Source: Haemophilus_A paraphrohaemolyticus_A
GTDB lineage: Bacteria > Pseudomonadota > Gammaproteobacteria > Enterobacterales > Pasteurellaceae
DNA length: 64,000 nt
Assembly: GCF_003253115.1 (NCBI RefSeq)
Contig: NZ_QEQF01000010.1
Span: forward strand, 1 to 64,000
Reading direction: 5' to 3'
Shown here: in pieces, positions 7,983 to 16,333 of the stretch
Position numbering within the stretch: the first letter of the stretch is position 1
Layout: each line of letters opens with the position of its first letter
The notes under the pieces: model-generated
Told to the model about the DNA's origin: nothing
The model's database searches: none
What the model saw: the letters and a program-made list of their open reading frames with translations, nothing else
Translations under genes and position numbers: made by a program

Positions 7983-9008
7983 TCAGTGAGCTAAACTCAC
8001 CAATTTTTGCTGAATACGCTCTGGGATTTTGTGCTCAATCTGCTGAACGGCATACTCAATCGCATAGAAAAAAGCATTAGCACTCGCTCCACCATGACTT
8101 TTTACCACTACTTTTGATAAGCCAAGCAAAGTCGCCCCGTTGTGTCTATCTGGATTGATTTCTTGCAACTTGCGATAGTAACGATACAAAAACGCCTTCA
8201 TAAAGAAATTTTTGACCAACGAACAGAGAGGCGAACCCTCTTTTTCTTTATGCAAAGAGATAATATTTTTCGCGGCACCTTCCAATGCTTTCAACGCCAT
8301 ATTGCCGCTAAAACCATCGCAAACAATCACATCCGCCAAATAATTCATCAGCTTATCACTCTCAATAAATCCACGATAGTTGATGTCATAACGTCTGTGC
8401 AGAATTTTGTTTACATCACGCAATACTTGCGTGCCTTTACTCTCTTCCGTACCAATGTTCAGCAAAGCAAGACGAGGATAAACCAAGCCCAAAATAGTTT
8501 GCGCAAAAATATTGCCCATTTCAGCAAATTGCAAAAGTTGCTTTTGATTAACCTCGACATTCGCCCCTAAATCAAGCATCACGGTAGATTTACCATTCAT
8601 CGTTGGAATAAGCGAAGTGAGTGCTGGACGATCAATATTTGGCAGAGGAGCAATCAATAATTTTGCCAAACCAAGTAGAGCACCTGTATTACCACCACTT
8701 ACACAGCCTTCCGCTTGCCCATTAGCAACCGCTTCAATAGCTAAACGCATAGAACTGTTTTTGCTTTGACGCATCGCCACTGAAAAAGGGACTTCAGAAT
8801 CAATGGTTTTGTCTGTATGCTGAAATTGAATACGAGATTGCAGAGTTTCAGGAAACACTTTCAGAATTGGATCAACCTGTTGCTGATCACCAAATAGAAG
8901 AAAAGTAAGCCTTGGATTAGACTCCAATGCTTTTTGTATGGCGGGCATAGTAATACGGGGACCAAAGTCCCCGCCCATGACATCTAACGCAAGAGTTAGA
9001 TGATTCAA
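7983..9008 (-). CDS. plsX: Phosphate acyltransferase PlsX
   Basis: PlsX converts acyl-ACP to acyl-phosphate, the donor for glycerol-3-phosphate acylation, and so links fatty acid to phospholipid synthesis. The 341-residue protein starts with LTLALDVMGGDFGP. It carries CVSGGNTGALLGLA, MLDLGANVEVN and DVIVCDGFSGNMALK, all family signatures. It is the usual length (E. coli 356). The start is 20 bases downstream of the rpmF stop, with GAGG before it, so the genes are probably co-transcribed. Confidence 0.95.
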   Translation of the reverse strand: MNHLTLALDVMGGDFGPRITMPAIQKALESNPRLTFLLFGDQQQVDPILKVFPETLQSRIQFQHTDKTIDSEVPFSVAMRQSKNSSMRLAIEAVANGQAEGCVSGGNTGALLGLAKLLIAPLPNIDRPALTSLIPTMNGKSTVMLDLGANVEVNQKQLLQFAEMGNIFAQTILGLVYPRLALLNIGTEESKGTQVLRDVNKILHRRYDINYRGFIESDKLMNYLADVIVCDGFSGNMALKALEGAAKNIISLHKEKEGSPLCSLVKNFFMKAFLYRYYRKLQEINPDRHNGATLLGLSKVVVKSHGGASANAFFYAIEYAVQQIEHKIPERIQQKLVSLAH

Positions 9009-9028
9009 GTTAAACCTCTAAAAAGGAA

Positions 9029-9199
9029 TTACTTGTTGATTACTTTACGACCACGGTAGTAACCGTCAGCAGTAACGTGGTGACGTAAGTGAGTTTCACC
9101 CGTTGCTTTATCTACTGATACTGCAGCAGTTGTTAATGCATCGTGTGAACGACGCATATCACGACGTGAACGAGATTTTTTATTTTGTTGAACAGCCAT
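9029..9199 (-). CDS. rpmF: 50S ribosomal protein L32
   Basis: The 56-residue basic protein begins AVQQNKKSRSRRDMRRSHD and ends HHVTADGYYRGRKVINK, which is characteristic of proteobacterial L32 (E. coli 57 residues). It lacks the zinc-binding cysteines of some L32 forms. It sits between yceD and plsX, as in E. coli, coupling ribosome and membrane lipid genes in one operon. Reading the minus strand gives a clean ATG-to-TAA frame 16 bases after yceD. Confidence 0.96.
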   Translation of the reverse strand: MAVQQNKKSRSRRDMRRSHDALTTAAVSVDKATGETHLRHHVTADGYYRGRKVINK

Positions 9200-9215
9200 T
9201 GGCTATACTCCTAAG

Positions 9216-9740
9216 TTAGTTCTTTTTTAAATTAGCTAATACAGCGAACGGGTTCGGTTTTTTCGCCAGTTCTTCAGGCAATTCGCCAAAAACCTGTTCC
9301 TGCGTGGACACTTCACAGTGTGCAGCATCATGCATCGGGACTAGAGGCAATTCAATGATAAACTCATCTTCAATCATATCTAGTAAATTTACTTCACCAA
9401 ACTCATTGGTTTCAATTGGTTCATAAATTTCGGGCAAATCGTCCGCCTGATTCATATTTGACACTGGACTGAAACAAAATGTGCAGTCGAGCGTTTGCGT
9501 AAATGGGTTACCACAACGTTGGCAGTCAAGCTCCACATCAATTGTCGCCGTGCCTTTAATCACCACGAGTTTTTGCGGATCAACATATAACGAGAGAGTA
9601 ACTTGTGCATCGCTTAGCACTTGACCAACAGATTCACCCAAACGGCTTAAAAGGTTCTTCGGAAAGTATCCTTCATAATCCATTCGACGCTGAGCGTCTT
9701 TATATGGGTCAATTGTTAGGGGTAGTTTTACCTTTTGCAT
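9216..9740 (-). CDS. yceD: YceD (DUF177) 23S rRNA accumulation protein
   Basis: The 174-residue protein begins MQKVKLPLTIDP, the hallmark of YceD. Its central CQRCGNPFTQ carries a CxxC pair, and the C-terminal half is acidic. The family is needed for normal 23S rRNA levels in bacteria and plants; the mechanism is not known. It is the first gene of the yceD-rpmF-plsX-fabH run. The 155-base divergent gap to the next gene must hold its promoter. Confidence 0.9.
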   Translation of the reverse strand: MQKVKLPLTIDPYKDAQRRMDYEGYFPKNLLSRLGESVGQVLSDAQVTLSLYVDPQKLVVIKGTATIDVELDCQRCGNPFTQTLDCTFCFSPVSNMNQADDLPEIYEPIETNEFGEVNLLDMIEDEFIIELPLVPMHDAAHCEVSTQEQVFGELPEELAKKPNPFAVLANLKKN

Positions 9741-9895
9741 AGAGTCAATATATTACAGATAGAACGTCAAATAGTCAAAAGGAAAATCGGCTTTTTTAAT
9801 AAAATTCTCTTACGTTACTCGTTAAGCTTTATTTCTAAACAATGTCGAATTCGTTATAATTCTGCTGTTCATTTTCTTTTCAAACAAGGCAATTT

Positions 9896-10528
9896 ATGCA
9901 AGTTATAAAAAACAATACTACTTTCCTAGTTAGCTTATTAAGTGCGTATTTAATCTTTCTTGTCATTAGTTTTACGAATGACCTTATCGCATTAAAATTT
10001 ATTCATGATATTGAAAATGGGGTTATCTCTGAGTACATCGATGCTTTTGACAGATACACAGCCGTATTTAATATTATCCTTTTCATTCTTCTCATTACAG
10101 TTTTTATCAATGCAGGGATTTGGTTATATCGTAGCCATAAGAGATTACGTGTTTGGGGTGCTAAGAACTTAAAATTTAGTGATGCCAGCTGTATTTGGTG
10201 GTATTTTGTTCCACTTATGAATTTAGTAAAACCTTACCAAACAATGAAAGAAACATGGTTTGCAAGCCAAAATCCTAAAAATTGGTCATTACCCTCTTCG
10301 CCTATATTATTAAAAGTGTGGTGGGGGTTATGGATTGTTTCAACAATTGTAGATAATGCTTATTTCAGACTTTCTTTGCGATTGGAAAATCCAACGCTTG
10401 GGGAACTCAGCTTTTTAACTAGCCTTTCTGCTTTTTCAGGTCTTATGAGTATTGGTGCAACGATTACTTTTCTATCTGTTGTAAAACACGTTAATCGTAT
10501 GCAATTAGATTATCAAGATACCGTCTAA
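9896..10528 (+). CDS. DUF4328 membrane protein
   Basis: This 210-residue protein has about four hydrophobic segments, near residues 9-30, 55-78, 135-158 and 175-195. The centre carries WLYRSHKRLRVWGA, CIWWYFVPLMNLVKPYQTM and LLKVWWGLW, the conserved core of DUF4328. The function of the family is unknown. The gene stands alone: it diverges from yceD and is closed by an inverted uptake-signal pair at its 3' end. It could be a minor envelope protein, but nothing in the neighbourhood assigns it a role. Confidence 0.75.
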   Translation: MQVIKNNTTFLVSLLSAYLIFLVISFTNDLIALKFIHDIENGVISEYIDAFDRYTAVFNIILFILLITVFINAGIWLYRSHKRLRVWGAKNLKFSDASCIWWYFVPLMNLVKPYQTMKETWFASQNPKNWSLPSSPILLKVWWGLWIVSTIVDNAYFRLSLRLENPTLGELSFLTSLSAFSGLMSIGATITFLSVVKHVNRMQLDYQDTV

Positions 10529-10558
10529 GAATCAGAAAAAGCCTAATCAATCTCTTTC

Positions 10559-10612
10559 AAGCGGTTATTTTCTCAAAACAATTTGCAAAAAATTAACTGA
10601 AAATAACCGCTT
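10559..10612. terminator. Inverted uptake-signal pair with long loop
   Basis: AAGCGGTTATTTTC at the left and GAAAATAACCGCTT at the right form a perfect 14-base inverted repeat around a 26-base loop, downstream of the DUF4328 gene. Confidence 0.55.
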
Positions 10613-10695
10613 ATTTCATTCAAAGATAGAAAAGATCCAAAAAAACTGCTACCTTAAGCATTATTTGACAACGATTCTTAATTAGAGAACATTTT

Positions 10696-11487
10696 ATGAT
10701 TTTTTCCATCTTTGCCATTATCGCTTACACGGCAGCGTTGCTCTGGATTACTCCTACATTGGCAAACATTGAAAACCAAAATAGTGATAAAAAACCGAAC
10801 ATCAAAGCCGTTTTTTCTATTGGCTTGCTTGCCGTTGCTTGCCACTTTATTAGCACCTCGCAAGAGCTGTTTTTAAGTGAAGGTCAAAATTTTACGCTTG
10901 CCAATGTAAATGCATTGATGAGCCTATTATTAAGTGCTTTTGCAACCTTTACATTGCTCAAATGGCGAACCATCTGGTTTCCGTTGATGATTGTTTACAC
11001 TTTCGGGATCTGTAGTGTGACAGTAAGCCTAGTTGCAACAGGAAATTTCACCAAAAATATTTCCGAGAATGCAGGCTTAATTTTCCATCTTGGTATCGCT
11101 CTGTTCTCTTATGCCCTCTTTTTCTTAGCGTTGATTTACGCCTTACAACTTAAATGGCTCGATCGTAAACTCAAAAGCAAAAAACTCTTTTTCTGTGCCA
11201 TGCTACCACCATTGATGACGGTTGAACGCCACTTTTTCACTCTCACCCTTGCGGCACAAGCAATGCTCACGGTTGCCTTGGTGACAGGCATGATCTATCT
11301 GCACAACTTCTTTGCCCCTGAACAAGTGCACAAAGCTATCTTCTCTTCATTAGCTTGGATTGTCTATGCCGTGCAACTACTCGGGCAATGGAAATTCCGC
11401 TGGCGTGGAAATCGGGTGCTTATTTACTCTATTTCGGGTATGATATTACTCACAATCGGCTATTTTGGTAGCCATCTGGTGAAATAA
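10696..11487 (+). CDS. ypjD: YpjD/CorE cytochrome c assembly-type membrane protein
   Basis: The 263-residue protein is predicted to have eight transmembrane helices and belongs to the CcmC/CcsA-like family. It carries the tryptophan- and histidine-containing segments FHLGIALFSYALF and MIYLHNFFAP. E. coli YpjD has the same length and is encoded directly upstream of yfjD, as here. Salmonella genetics has linked this pair (corE/corB) to magnesium or cobalt resistance. The haem-handling family relationship is clear, but substrate and role are not. An uptake-signal terminator lies between it and the next gene. Confidence 0.8.
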   Translation: MIFSIFAIIAYTAALLWITPTLANIENQNSDKKPNIKAVFSIGLLAVACHFISTSQELFLSEGQNFTLANVNALMSLLLSAFATFTLLKWRTIWFPLMIVYTFGICSVTVSLVATGNFTKNISENAGLIFHLGIALFSYALFFLALIYALQLKWLDRKLKSKKLFFCAMLPPLMTVERHFFTLTLAAQAMLTVALVTGMIYLHNFFAPEQVHKAIFSSLAWIVYAVQLLGQWKFRWRGNRVLIYSISGMILLTIGYFGSHLVK

Positions 11488-11497
11488 CCAGAACGGT

Positions 11498-11552
11498 AAG
11501 CGGTTGAATTTATTTTGTTTTTTTGCAAAATACTAACAAAATTCAACCGCTT
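11498..11552. terminator. Inverted uptake-signal pair between ypjD and corB
   Basis: AAGCGGTTGAATTT and AAATTCAACCGCTT form a 14-base inverted repeat around a 27-base AT-rich loop. It lies between the two genes, which argues against starting corB upstream of it. Confidence 0.6.
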
Positions 11553-11580
11553 GAATATTTACAAACATAGGAAATTTATT

Positions 11581-12852
11581 TTGGACAGTATCCCCCTGAG
11601 TACGCTTTTTATCACGCTTGCCATTCTTTTAGCCCTCTCGGCATTCTTCTCTGGCTCTGAAACAGGGCTAATGTCACTTAACCGCTACAAAATGAAACAT
11701 CTTGCCGAACAAGGGCATAAAGGTGCGGTTTTAGCCAGCAAACTGCTTGAAAAAACCGACGTTTTATTAAGTTTTATCTTAATCTGTAATAACCTTGTAA
11801 ACATTGCTGCCTCAGCGATTGCAACCGTTATTGGTATGCGTATTGCAGGCGATGCGGGAGTTGCAGCGGCAACAGGGATTCTGACCTTTGTGATGTTAGT
11901 ATTCTCTGAAATTCTGCCGAAAACCATTGCTGCAATTTACCCTGAACGTATCAGCTTTTTTGTTAGCTACATTCTTGTTCCGCTTAAAAAAATCATCCTA
12001 CCATTAGTCTTTTTGATGAACTTAATCATCAACGGCTTAATGAAGCTCTTCCGCATTCATAAGGATGAAAACCAAGGCTTAAGTGCAGAAGAACTGCGTG
12101 GTGTGGTGCTTGAAGCAGGGAAATTTATTCCAACCGAACACCAAGAGATGCTTGTTTCCATTTTGGATATGGAAAAAGTGACAGTCGAAGACATTATGGT
12201 GCCGCGCAACGACATTGGCGGCATTGATATTGACGACGACTGGAAAGCGATTATGCGTCAGCTCACAGGGGCAGCGCACGCCCGCGTGGTAATCTACAAA
12301 GGCAATATGGACAAAAACGTGCTTGGGATGCTCCGCGTGCGTGAGGCGTTCCGCTTAATGTTAGAACGAAATGAATTCACTAAAGAGATGCTGATTCGTG
12401 CTGTGGATGAGGTTTATTTCATCCCTGAAGGCACATCGCTGACTACGCAATTGATGAACTTCAAAGCCAATAAAGAGCGTATCGGCTTGGTGGTCGATGA
12501 ATATGGTGACATTAAAGGCTTAGTAACGCTGGAAGATATTTTGGAAGAGATTGTCGGCGAATTTACCACTTCAACCGCTCCAACGCTGGAAGAAGAAGTC
12601 AAACAACAAGCCGATGGTACAGTGATTATCGAAGGCTCTGCAAATTTACGCGATTTGAACAAGCTATTTGGCTGGCAGCTGCCTGTGGATGAAGTCCGCA
12701 CTTTCAACGGTTTAATCCTCGAACACTTAGAAAAAATTCCTGATGAAGACACGGTATTTGAGTTGTATAACCTGAAAGTTACCGTATTAGAAGTAGCGGA
12801 TAATATGGTGAAACAAGCGAAGGTTGAGCCTTTAATAGATTCTGAAGAATAA
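11581..12852 (+). CDS. corB: CNNM/CorC-HlyC family membrane protein CorB
   Basis: This 423-residue protein has the CorB/YfjD domain order. A CNNM (DUF21) membrane domain with GSETGLMSLNRYKM covers about residues 1-190. A CBS pair follows at about 200-330, with MVPRNDI and VDEYGDIKGLVTLEDILEEI. The C-terminal CorC_HlyC domain covers 345-420. Homologues move or sense magnesium. I choose TTG at 11581 because AGGA lies 8 bases upstream and the protein then begins like E. coli YfjD. An in-frame ATG at 11515 would run translation through the uptake-signal hairpin. ypjD precedes it, as in E. coli. Confidence 0.85.
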   Translation: MDSIPLSTLFITLAILLALSAFFSGSETGLMSLNRYKMKHLAEQGHKGAVLASKLLEKTDVLLSFILICNNLVNIAASAIATVIGMRIAGDAGVAAATGILTFVMLVFSEILPKTIAAIYPERISFFVSYILVPLKKIILPLVFLMNLIINGLMKLFRIHKDENQGLSAEELRGVVLEAGKFIPTEHQEMLVSILDMEKVTVEDIMVPRNDIGGIDIDDDWKAIMRQLTGAAHARVVIYKGNMDKNVLGMLRVREAFRLMLERNEFTKEMLIRAVDEVYFIPEGTSLTTQLMNFKANKERIGLVVDEYGDIKGLVTLEDILEEIVGEFTTSTAPTLEEEVKQQADGTVIIEGSANLRDLNKLFGWQLPVDEVRTFNGLILEHLEKIPDEDTVFELYNLKVTVLEVADNMVKQAKVEPLIDSEE

Positions 12853-12856
12853 AAAT

Positions 12857-12900
12857 AAGCGGTTGAATTTTTGTAAAACATTGCAAAAATCCAACCGCTT
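12857..12900. terminator. Inverted uptake-signal pair after corB
   Basis: AAGCGGTTGAATTTTTG pairs with CAAAAATCCAACCGCTT with one mismatch, right after the corB stop. Confidence 0.6.
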
Positions 12901-12915
12901 TTTAGTAGATACAAT

Positions 12916-12943
12916 AAGGGCGTGAACTTACATTCACGCCCTT
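12916..12943. terminator. Strong bidirectional terminator between corB and cstA
   Basis: AAGGGCGTGAA and TTCACGCCCTT form a perfect 11-base stem with loop CTTACA. It serves both convergent genes. Confidence 0.75.
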
Positions 12944-12962
12944 TCTATTGTTCAACTTCTAG

Positions 12963-14555
12963 CTATTTTGTTTCAGCTACATAAGCTTCTTCATCGCGTT
13001 CACCTAATGGTTTAAGCATTGTGAAGAAAAGAACGATACATACAACTGTGGTTGCTAAACCTAAGTATACAGACAATTGATAATCTAAGTGGAAACCAAT
13101 TGGGTTGTAGTATAAGTAGGTTGCACATACAGTTGTGATAAACCATGCTGGGATTGAAGCCACCCAGTGGAATTTATGGTAACGGTATAAGTATGCCGCT
13201 GCTGTCCATAACATTACCATCGCTGTCATTTGGTTTGCCCAAGTGAAGTAACGCCATAAGATACTGAAGTCGATGGTTGAAACAAAGTAACCTAATACGA
13301 ACAATGGTACTGCAATGTATAAACGTTTTGCTAATGAGCGTTGGTCAATGTTGAAGATTTCCGCTAATTGTAAACGTGCTGCACGGAATGCTGTATCGCC
13401 TGAAGTGATTGGTAACACCACCACACCAAGTACCGCGAAGATACCACCCACGAAACCTAAGAAGTGTAATGAACTATCATAAACTACTTTAGATGGCGAA
13501 CCTGCAGAGATTGCATCCTGTAACGCTTGTGGGTTTTCATAGAATGCCAAGCCAACCATACACCAGATTAATGCGATAACACCTTCAGTAATCATTGCAC
13601 CATAGAAAATGAAGCGACCTTCTTTTTCATTCTCTGCACAACGTGCCATTAACGGAGTTTGCGTTGCGTGGAAACCAGATAATGCACCACAAGAGATGGT
13701 TAAGAATAAAAGTGGCCAAACTGGAACATTACCTTTCACTTGGAAATTTTGAGTGAATTTAGCCCAAGTTAAACCTTCGCCATCTGCATTGATAGTACGG
13801 AAGAATTCAATTGGATCAGTGGCACTGAAGTGTGCAGAAACTAAACCATAAACCATACCTACTGACATAAAGAGCAATAATGCACCGAATAATGGATAGA
13901 TCCGACCAATGATTTTATCGATTGGTAATAAGGTTGCTAAGATGTAATAAGCGAAGATGATAAATGTCCAAACGGCAATAACAGTTGCTTTATCCATGCC
14001 CCAAACGGTTAAACCGCCTGCTTCTACACCTTGTTTCACCGCTTCTACATCACCTAATTGCAATGCACCTTGTGAAGCACCAAGTACATCCATGGTGATT
14101 GTACCCATCAATTGTGCCGGGCTTGCTACGAATACCACACCCACTAATAAAAGAAGGATAAGTGCCAATGCGTTGATGAACACTTTAACAGGACGACCTA
14201 AGAATTTACCCGCCAAATATGGCATTGTTGCCCCGCCATGACGGATACTTAACATACCGCAGAAATAGTCGTGCACTGCACCTGCGAAAATACAGCCAAG
14301 TACGATCCAAAGCATCGCAACAGGTCCATATAACGCACCAAGAATAGGGCCAAAAATTGGGCCTGTTCCCGCAATATTTAATAATTGAATAAGCCAAATT
14401 TTCGTTTTTGACATTGGCATATAGTCCACACCATCATTAACTTGATAAGCGGGCGTTTGGCGTTTCGGGTTAATTACGAAGATTTTTTCGATAATTTTGC
14501 CGTAAATAAAGTAGCCAAGCACCAAAATGGCTACACAAAAGAAAAACCACAACAT
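12963..14555 (-). CDS. cstA: Carbon starvation protein A family peptide/pyruvate transporter
   Basis: The 530-residue polytopic membrane protein matches the CstA family. It has the N-terminal VLGYFIYG, then NIAGTGPIFGPILGALYGP, GAVHDYFCGMLSIRHGG and SGFHATQTPLMARC. E. coli members CstA and BtsT take up peptides and pyruvate, respectively, and are about 700 residues long; this is the shorter class without the long C-terminal region. Many transmembrane helices are visible. A perfect CRP-type site lies 108 bases upstream of the start, consistent with cAMP control. Which substrate it carries cannot be told from sequence. Confidence 0.85.
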   Translation of the reverse strand: MLWFFFCVAILVLGYFIYGKIIEKIFVINPKRQTPAYQVNDGVDYMPMSKTKIWLIQLLNIAGTGPIFGPILGALYGPVAMLWIVLGCIFAGAVHDYFCGMLSIRHGGATMPYLAGKFLGRPVKVFINALALILLLLVGVVFVASPAQLMGTITMDVLGASQGALQLGDVEAVKQGVEAGGLTVWGMDKATVIAVWTFIIFAYYILATLLPIDKIIGRIYPLFGALLLFMSVGMVYGLVSAHFSATDPIEFFRTINADGEGLTWAKFTQNFQVKGNVPVWPLLFLTISCGALSGFHATQTPLMARCAENEKEGRFIFYGAMITEGVIALIWCMVGLAFYENPQALQDAISAGSPSKVVYDSSLHFLGFVGGIFAVLGVVVLPITSGDTAFRAARLQLAEIFNIDQRSLAKRLYIAVPLFVLGYFVSTIDFSILWRYFTWANQMTAMVMLWTAAAYLYRYHKFHWVASIPAWFITTVCATYLYYNPIGFHLDYQLSVYLGLATTVVCIVLFFTMLKPLGERDEEAYVAETK

Positions 14556-14662
14556 AACGTTATCCTAGAATAAAAAAGTTAAATTCTGCCTAATTGGCAG
14601 TACATAATTTTAGTTATTTGTATGTTAAAAGTAAATTAAATTGCCAAAGAGTTTATAAAAAG

Positions 14663-14678
14663 TGTGAAATACTTCACA
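14663..14678. promoter_or_regulatory. CRP-cAMP binding site upstream of cstA
   Basis: TGTGA-N6-TCACA matches the E. coli CRP consensus exactly and is flanked by A/T-rich bases. It lies 108 bases upstream of the cstA ATG, a location suited to activation on loss of preferred sugars. Confidence 0.7.
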
Positions 14679-14742
14679 TTTTTATTCAAAATGCGAGCAA
14701 AACTTGATTATTTAATGGAAGGATATGTTAAGAAAAGAAAAT

Positions 14743-14760
14743 GGGGAGCATCAGCTCCCC
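14743..14760 (-). terminator. Intrinsic terminator of the lpoA-dolP operon
   Basis: GGGGAGC-ATCA-GCTCCCC is a perfect 7-base stem immediately after the dolP stop. On the minus strand it is followed by a T-rich run. Confidence 0.75.
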
Positions 14761-14765
14761 TATTT

Positions 14766-15356
14766 TTACATCGCGTAAGTCACAACTTTCACAACTTTAG
14801 AAACACCGCGTACATTACGAGCCACTTCAGCTGCAGCATCAGCCTGTGAATGCGAAAGCGTACCTAGCAAAAATACCTCGCCATTTTCGGTAATGGTTTT
14901 AACCTCGGTAGTCTTCACTTCAGCATTCAAAAGTAATTTTGATTTCACGGTCGCAGTAATCCAACTATCCATCGCAATTTGAGAAGGACCAATCTTTTCG
15001 CCCGTGCGAATTTCATTAACAACTTCTTTTACGCCATCTACGCCAGCGGCGATATTTCTTGCTGTTTCAGCAGCTGTATAATTCGGCACTTGCCCTATCA
15101 ACAACACTTTTCCGTTATAGGAAACCACATTGATGCGAGCTTCTGTTTTTAGCTGGGCGTCATTGTTTAGATTATGCGCAACTTTCTCTTCTAAAATCTC
15201 ATCATCCACTTGTGTGCCTGTTGAGCGCGGATCCGTTGCCACTTTGCCCGCAACCGCAGCCGTAGTTACAACAGCTGTAGTAATACAGCCTTGTAGCGAA
15301 AGTAATCCAGCGCCAAATAAAATGGTTGTAATACTCTTTTTGATTAATGTTTTCAT
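14766..15356 (-). CDS. dolP: BON-domain outer-membrane lipoprotein DolP
   Basis: The 196-residue precursor has a lipoprotein signal ending in LLSLQGC, with Cys24 as the lipidated residue, followed by two BON domains (about 45-115 and 122-195). E. coli DolP (YraP, 191 residues) supports outer-membrane integrity and BAM function and localises to division sites. I use the ATG of MKTLIKK because AAGGA precedes it. The longer upstream extension would destroy the signal peptide. It is the last gene of lpoA-yraN-diaA-dolP, the same order as E. coli yraM-N-O-P. Confidence 0.9.
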   Translation of the reverse strand: MKTLIKKSITTILFGAGLLSLQGCITTAVVTTAAVAGKVATDPRSTGTQVDDEILEEKVAHNLNNDAQLKTEARINVVSYNGKVLLIGQVPNYTAAETARNIAAGVDGVKEVVNEIRTGEKIGPSQIAMDSWITATVKSKLLLNAEVKTTEVKTITENGEVFLLGTLSHSQADAAAEVARNVRGVSKVVKVVTYAM

Positions 15357-15366
15357 AATACTATCC

Positions 15367-15948
15367 TTAAGAAAAAAGTAGATGATCAACTAACTCGCAA
15401 AGCAAATTCACACAGAACAAATGCCCTTCAATAACACGAGCTTCATTCATCGATGGAATAGCAATTTCAATATCTTCTTCATCCAGCAAGCCTTGCGTAT
15501 GCTCATTAAGATTGCTAGTAAACACAATAATATCCAAGCCTTCGCCTTTTGCAAAATGGATCGCATTTAAGACCGCTTCTTCATTACCAAGGGGAGAAAA
15601 GCAAATGAAAATATCGCCTTCACGGTATACTGCTTGTAGCTGTTTTTGGTAGAGCAGATCAAGCTCACCGCGTTGAACTGCCACCCCTGCCACCGTGCCT
15701 GTGAGGTCTAGTTGCACCGCATAAAGCGTTGGGCGAGCCAGCTCATATTGATGCAATAAATGGCTGACCAATAACTGCGCATTACCGTAAGAACGCCCGT
15801 GCCCGCAAACAATAATTTTATTGCCACGCAACAAACAGCCTTGCATCTGTTTTGCTGCTTGTTCCAACTTTGCGGGCAATAATTCGGTTGCGGCAATTTG
15901 GAGTTGGATACTTTCGGTAAAGCTATTTTGGATTTTTTCTAACATCAT
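15367..15948 (-). CDS. diaA: DnaA initiator-associating protein DiaA (SIS domain)
   Basis: This 193-residue SIS-domain protein has the phosphosugar-binding motifs CGHGRSYGNAQLLVSHLLH and ICFSPLGNEEAV. It is closest to DiaA (YraO), which binds DnaA and promotes timely replication initiation in E. coli (196 residues). Its position between yraN and dolP supports DiaA over the paralogue GmhA, which makes heptose for LPS. The gene spacings are short, with 10 bases on either side, so the operon is probably transcribed as a unit. Confidence 0.87.
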   Translation of the reverse strand: MMLEKIQNSFTESIQLQIAATELLPAKLEQAAKQMQGCLLRGNKIIVCGHGRSYGNAQLLVSHLLHQYELARPTLYAVQLDLTGTVAGVAVQRGELDLLYQKQLQAVYREGDIFICFSPLGNEEAVLNAIHFAKGEGLDIIVFTSNLNEHTQGLLDEEDIEIAIPSMNEARVIEGHLFCVNLLCELVDHLLFS

Positions 15949-15958
15949 AATGTTGGCA

Positions 15959-16333
15959 TTATCCTAAAAAATTGGGTAACCAAAGAGGCGGATTATCTCC
16001 CTCAAAGGCAACCACATCAAAACGGCATTTTGCAGTGTCTAAACTCTGCTTACGCTTGGTAAATAACCACATATTCGCCGCATTGAGCCATTTCTGCTGC
16101 TTGCGATAATCAATGCTTTCTACTGCGCTACCAAAGCGGTTCGATTTACGTTGGCGAACTTCTACAAACACGACAGTATCGCCATCTGCCATCACTAAAT
16201 CTAACTCGCCACATTTAAAAGTCTGGTTAGCCGCAATGAATTTCAGCCCTTGCGTTTCTAAATAAGCTCGGGCTTTTTGCTCATAAAGCGAACCTTGTAA
16301 CCGCTTGTTACTGAGCTTGCTCAACAGCGCCAT
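15959..16333 (-). CDS. yraN: UPF0102 nuclease-like protein YraN
   Basis: The protein of 124 residues matches UPF0102. It has the restriction-endonuclease-like core GSLYEQKARAYLETQG, then GELDLVMADGDTVVFVEVRQR and a C-terminal CRFDVVAFEG. The PD-(D/E)xK-like residues are visible, but no activity is established for the family. I start at the ATG of MALLSKLSNKR, which overlaps the lpoA 3' end by 26 bases and gives the usual length (E. coli 131). A start 18 codons further upstream is less likely because it adds sequence the family does not have. Confidence 0.82.
   Translation of the reverse strand: MALLSKLSNKRLQGSLYEQKARAYLETQGLKFIAANQTFKCGELDLVMADGDTVVFVEVRQRKSNRFGSAVESIDYRKQQKWLNAANMWLFTKRKQSLDTAKCRFDVVAFEGDNPPLWLPNFLG

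Noticed and set aside
11515..11580. A 22-codon N-terminal extension of CorB
   Set aside because: It runs through the uptake-signal hairpin; the TTG at 11581 has a well-spaced AGGA and matches the family start.
12414..12914. A 166-codon open frame on the minus strand, opposite corB
   Set aside because: It is antisense to a well-supported gene, begins in the terminator region and has a Ser/Thr-rich translation with no recognisable domain.
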